Shown piece after piece: positions 61,210 through 64,000 of a stretch of DNA of 64,000 nt. The stretch's first letter is position 1. Each line of letters begins with the position of its first letter. The position numbers and the translations under genes are program-made. This stretch comes from Zoogloeaceae bacterium (GTDB lineage Bacteria; Pseudomonadota; Gammaproteobacteria; Burkholderiales; Rhodocyclaceae), in the NCBI GenBank assembly GCA_024235675.1, contig JACKLZ010000001.1:62001-126000 (forward strand), in the 5' to 3' direction. A model generated the notes under the pieces. It had not been told where the DNA came from. It made no database searches and saw only the letters and a program-made list of their open reading frames with translations.

Positions 61210-61213
<4 letters not shown>
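60218..61213 (-). CDS. DUF58 domain-containing protein
   Basis: A 331-residue protein with two N-terminal hydrophobic segments (AGLVFGLTLFAMLLASINYT and LGFALTFLLAGLGIASIF) and the DUF58 domain (DDEFAGLRAHRPTDSPRQIA, then WKAVARSGTLVSKHF). The visible frame has no ATG before the transmembrane part. The best start is a TTG at 61213 that overlaps the TGA of the MoxR gene as TTGA, which fits translational coupling. DUF58 proteins partner with MoxR ATPases, often in the membrane. The function is not defined in bacteria. Confidence 0.82.
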
Positions 61214-62124
<911 letters not shown>

Positions 62125-62234
62125 GTAAAGCCGGTTGGGAAAAAAGTGTGTTCAGAGGATAATGAATCAATAATAAATAGAGAACTTGAATCGTCCGACG
62201 GGTCACGAATGCTCAGTTACAGGGAAGGGGGGGT

Positions 62235-63161
62235 ATGACAGCTACGGCATTTATCACACACAAGGATTGCTGGTTGCACGAAATGGGGCCTTATCACCCC
62301 GAATGTGCGGATCGGCTTTCGGCCATCAATGACCGGTTGATCGCCGCCGGTCTGGATTTGTTCCTCGCGTTTCATGATGCACCCGTCGCGACGGTCGAGC
62401 AGTTGTCGCGTGCGCATCCGCGAGAACATGTCGAAGGCTTGCTGGCCAATGTGCCCGAGACCGGCATCCGCCACCTCGACCCCGATACGGCCGTGTCGCC
62501 GGGCTCGATGAAGGCCGCCGTACGCGCGGCTGGCGCGGGCATTCTGGGCGTTGATCTGGTGATGTCGAAGGAAGTCGAGAACGCGTTTTGCGCGGTTCGC
62601 CCGCCGGGCCATCATGCCGAAAAAACCAATGCCATGGGTTTTTGCTTCTTCAACAATGTGGCGGTCGCTGCGCATCACGCCATGGAAGCTCATGGCATGA
62701 AGCGCGTGGCGATCATCGACTTCGATGTGCACCACGGCAACGGTACCGAGGACATCTTCAAGGATGATCCGCGCGTGATGATGGCGAGCATCTTCCAGCA
62801 TCCGTTCTACCCCTACAGCGGCACCGACAATCCGGCACCCAACATGGTCAACGTACCGGTGCCCGCAGGCACCCGCGGCGATGCGTTCCGTCAGATCGTC
62901 ACCGACATCTGGATGCCGGCACTGCGCAAGCACGCGCCCGAGTTGATTGTCATCTCGGCGGGATTCGATTCGCACTACGAAGACGACATGGGTTCGATGG
63001 GGCTTGTGGAGGCGGACTACGTGTGGGTCACCGAGCAACTGCGCACGCTGGCGGCCGAGTGTGCCGAGAAGCGCATTGTCTCCATTCTGGAAGGCGGTTA
63101 CGCCTTGTCGTCGCTGGCCCGTTCGGTGGTTGCGCACATCAAGGCGCTCGCCGACATCTGA
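62235..63161 (+). CDS. Histone deacetylase-fold family protein (acetoin-utilization/AcuC-like or acetylpolyamine type)
   Basis: A 308-residue arginase/deacetylase-fold enzyme with full zinc site: tandem His in RPPGHHAEKTNAMGFCFFNN, Asp-His in AIIDFDVHHGNGTEDIFKDD and Asp in VISAGFDSHYEDDMGSMGL. This group removes acyl groups from lysine or polyamine substrates. A poly-G/GAAGGGG run precedes the ATG. It is divergent from MoxR and is followed by a GC-rich hairpin. It is the better candidate of the two deacetylase-fold genes for a classical deacetylase because it keeps the full HH...DxH...D set in standard context. Confidence 0.92.
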   Translation: MTATAFITHKDCWLHEMGPYHPECADRLSAINDRLIAAGLDLFLAFHDAPVATVEQLSRAHPREHVEGLLANVPETGIRHLDPDTAVSPGSMKAAVRAAGAGILGVDLVMSKEVENAFCAVRPPGHHAEKTNAMGFCFFNNVAVAAHHAMEAHGMKRVAIIDFDVHHGNGTEDIFKDDPRVMMASIFQHPFYPYSGTDNPAPNMVNVPVPAGTRGDAFRQIVTDIWMPALRKHAPELIVISAGFDSHYEDDMGSMGLVEADYVWVTEQLRTLAAECAEKRIVSILEGGYALSSLARSVVAHIKALADI

Positions 63162-63173
63162 ATCGTTCGTCAT

Positions 63174-63215
63174 GGCCGGGCCGGTAGGCGTCGAGGCGCC
63201 TGCCGCCCGGCCTTA
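63174..63215 (+). terminator. GC-rich hairpin after the deacetylase-fold gene
   Basis: Left arm 63174-63190 (begins GGCCGGGCC) and right arm 63197-63212 (ends CCCGGCC) form a near-perfect 16-bp stem with one bulge, then TTAT. It is a weak terminator because the T-run is short. Confidence 0.4.
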
Positions 63216-63280
63216 TCACGCCGATGTTGCTTGGCGCGATTCGGGTACAATGCACTTTTGCTTTTTTCGACCCGATACCC

Positions 63281-64000
63281 ATGATTACCGGATCCATTGT
63301 CGCCATCGTTACCCCGATGCAAGAGGACGGCAGCCTCGATTTCGACAGCCTGCGCTCTCTGATCGACTTCCATGTGCGTGAAGGCACCGACGGCATCGTT
63401 ATCGTCGGCACCTCGGGCGAATCGCCCACCGTCGATGTGGAAGACCACTGCGAACTGATTCGTGTGGCCGTGGGTCACGCGGCCGGACGCATTCCCGTGA
63501 TTGCCGGCACCGGTGGTAACTCCACCGCCGAGGCCATCGAGCTCACACGCTTTGCCAAGGGCGCTGGCGCCATGGCGGGCCTGTCGGTCGTGCCTTATTA
63601 CAACCGGCCGGGGCAAGAAGGCATGTACCGGCACTTCCGCGCCATCGCGGAGGCCGACGAACTGCCGATGATCCTGTACAACGTACCGGGTCGCACGGTG
63701 GCTGACCTGTCCAACGACACTGCGCTGCGCCTGGCGGAAATTCCGAATATCATCGGCATCAAGGACGCGACCGGCAACATCGGCCGCGCCTGCGATCTGG
63801 TCGCGCGCGCGCCAGAGGGCTTTGCCCTTTACACCGGCGACGATATGACCACGCTGGCCTTCATCCTGATGGGTGGCCACGGGTGCATTTCGGTGACCGC
63901 CAACGTGGCACCGAAAATGATGCACGACATGTGTGCTGCCGCCCTCAAGGGCGACGTGGCCACCGCACGTGCCATCAATCAGAAGCTGCTCGGCCTGCAC
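63281..64000 (+). CDS. dapA: 4-hydroxy-tetrahydrodipicolinate synthase, 3'-truncated by window
   Basis: The first 240 residues of DapA (full length is about 292), running off the window. MITGSIVAIVTPMQEDGSLD, the phosphate loop GTSGESPTVDVEDH, tyrosine in PMILYNVPGRTVADLS and the Schiff-base lysine in IIGIKDATGNIGRACDL are all visible. It condenses pyruvate with aspartate semialdehyde to start lysine and diaminopimelate synthesis. A TACAAT hexamer at 63246-63251 is a good -10 candidate, 30 bases before the start. The end of the gene is outside this window; the absent stop is not a defect. Confidence 0.95.
   Translation, partial: MITGSIVAIVTPMQEDGSLDFDSLRSLIDFHVREGTDGIVIVGTSGESPTVDVEDHCELIRVAVGHAAGRIPVIAGTGGNSTAEAIELTRFAKGAGAMAGLSVVPYYNRPGQEGMYRHFRAIAEADELPMILYNVPGRTVADLSNDTALRLAEIPNIIGIKDATGNIGRACDLVARAPEGFALYTGDDMTTLAFILMGGHGCISVTANVAPKMMHDMCAAALKGDVATARAINQKLLGLH

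Overview
The window is a 64-kb piece of a high-GC chromosome with the gene content and order of a betaproteobacterium. Rhodocyclales (Azoarcus/Thauera-like) is the most likely group. This rests on the surE-pcm-nlpD-rpoS block, the aminotransferase-hom-thrC block, the etfBA/acyl-CoA dehydrogenase cluster and many soluble PAS/GGDEF signalling proteins. I see no rRNA, tRNA, CRISPR array, transposase or phage gene, and base usage is even, so this looks like core chromosome with lineage-specific signalling genes.

Layout. 0-6 kb: the tail of an enoyl-CoA hydratase, a TatD nuclease, and a TetR regulator divergent from etfB-etfA, a CbiM-like permease and a long acyl-CoA dehydrogenase (fatty-acid-type beta-oxidation electron flow). 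6-8 kb: a periplasmic Fe(III)-binding protein and a small DUF2325 protein diverge from tandem Fur-box-like sites, followed by an NlpC/P60 hydrolase. 8-15 kb: a DUF2726 protein, a DnaQ-fold protein with two substituted catalytic acids, a cNMP/CBS/DUF294 nucleotidyltransferase-like protein and a CBS-PAS histidine kinase. 15-21 kb: a tight leftward cluster folE, DUF1615 lipoprotein, histone-deacetylase-fold enzyme, NYN nuclease, DUF429 and NAD(P)HX repair enzyme. 21-25 kb: DUF4212 plus sodium:solute symporter, then a TctDE-like two-component pair. 25-32.4 kb: a leftward operon with a giant CBS-PAS-GAF kinase, a single-domain response regulator and a REC-PAS-GGDEF-EAL protein, joined by 4-bp overlaps. 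32.7-36.5 kb: three envelope genes, two of them unrecognised. 36.5-42.6 kb: thioredoxin, methyltransferase, DEAD-box helicase, PhoH, peroxiredoxin and Mth938-like protein. 42.7-47.6 kb: aminotransferase, hom, thrC and a methyltransferase, closed by a 42-bp perfect palindrome. 47.7-50.3 kb: a 45-residue membrane protein, nadC and a stand-alone glutamate-synthase-domain protein. 50.3-53.8 kb: LysR regulator, gcdH and a CaiB/BaiF CoA-transferase (glutaryl-CoA catabolism). 53.9-57.2 kb: surE-pcm-nlpD-rpoS. 57.2-62.1 kb: mltB, TgpA-like transglutaminase, DUF58 and MoxR. 62.2-64 kb: a second histone-deacetylase-fold enzyme and a dapA cut off by the window edge.

The main theme is signalling. CBS (adenylate-sensing type) domains occur in three large soluble proteins (DUF294 protein and two PAS kinases) between 9.5 and 32.4 kb. 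They flank a DUF4212/symporter pair that in other proteobacteria usually sits beside the DUF294/exonuclease pair. This is the best candidate for an incompletely described system. The folE-to-NAD(P)HX-repair cluster and the 32.7-36.5 kb envelope genes are the other poorly understood parts. Starts were often moved downstream of the longest open frame where a signal peptide, family N-terminus or ribosome binding site supported it.
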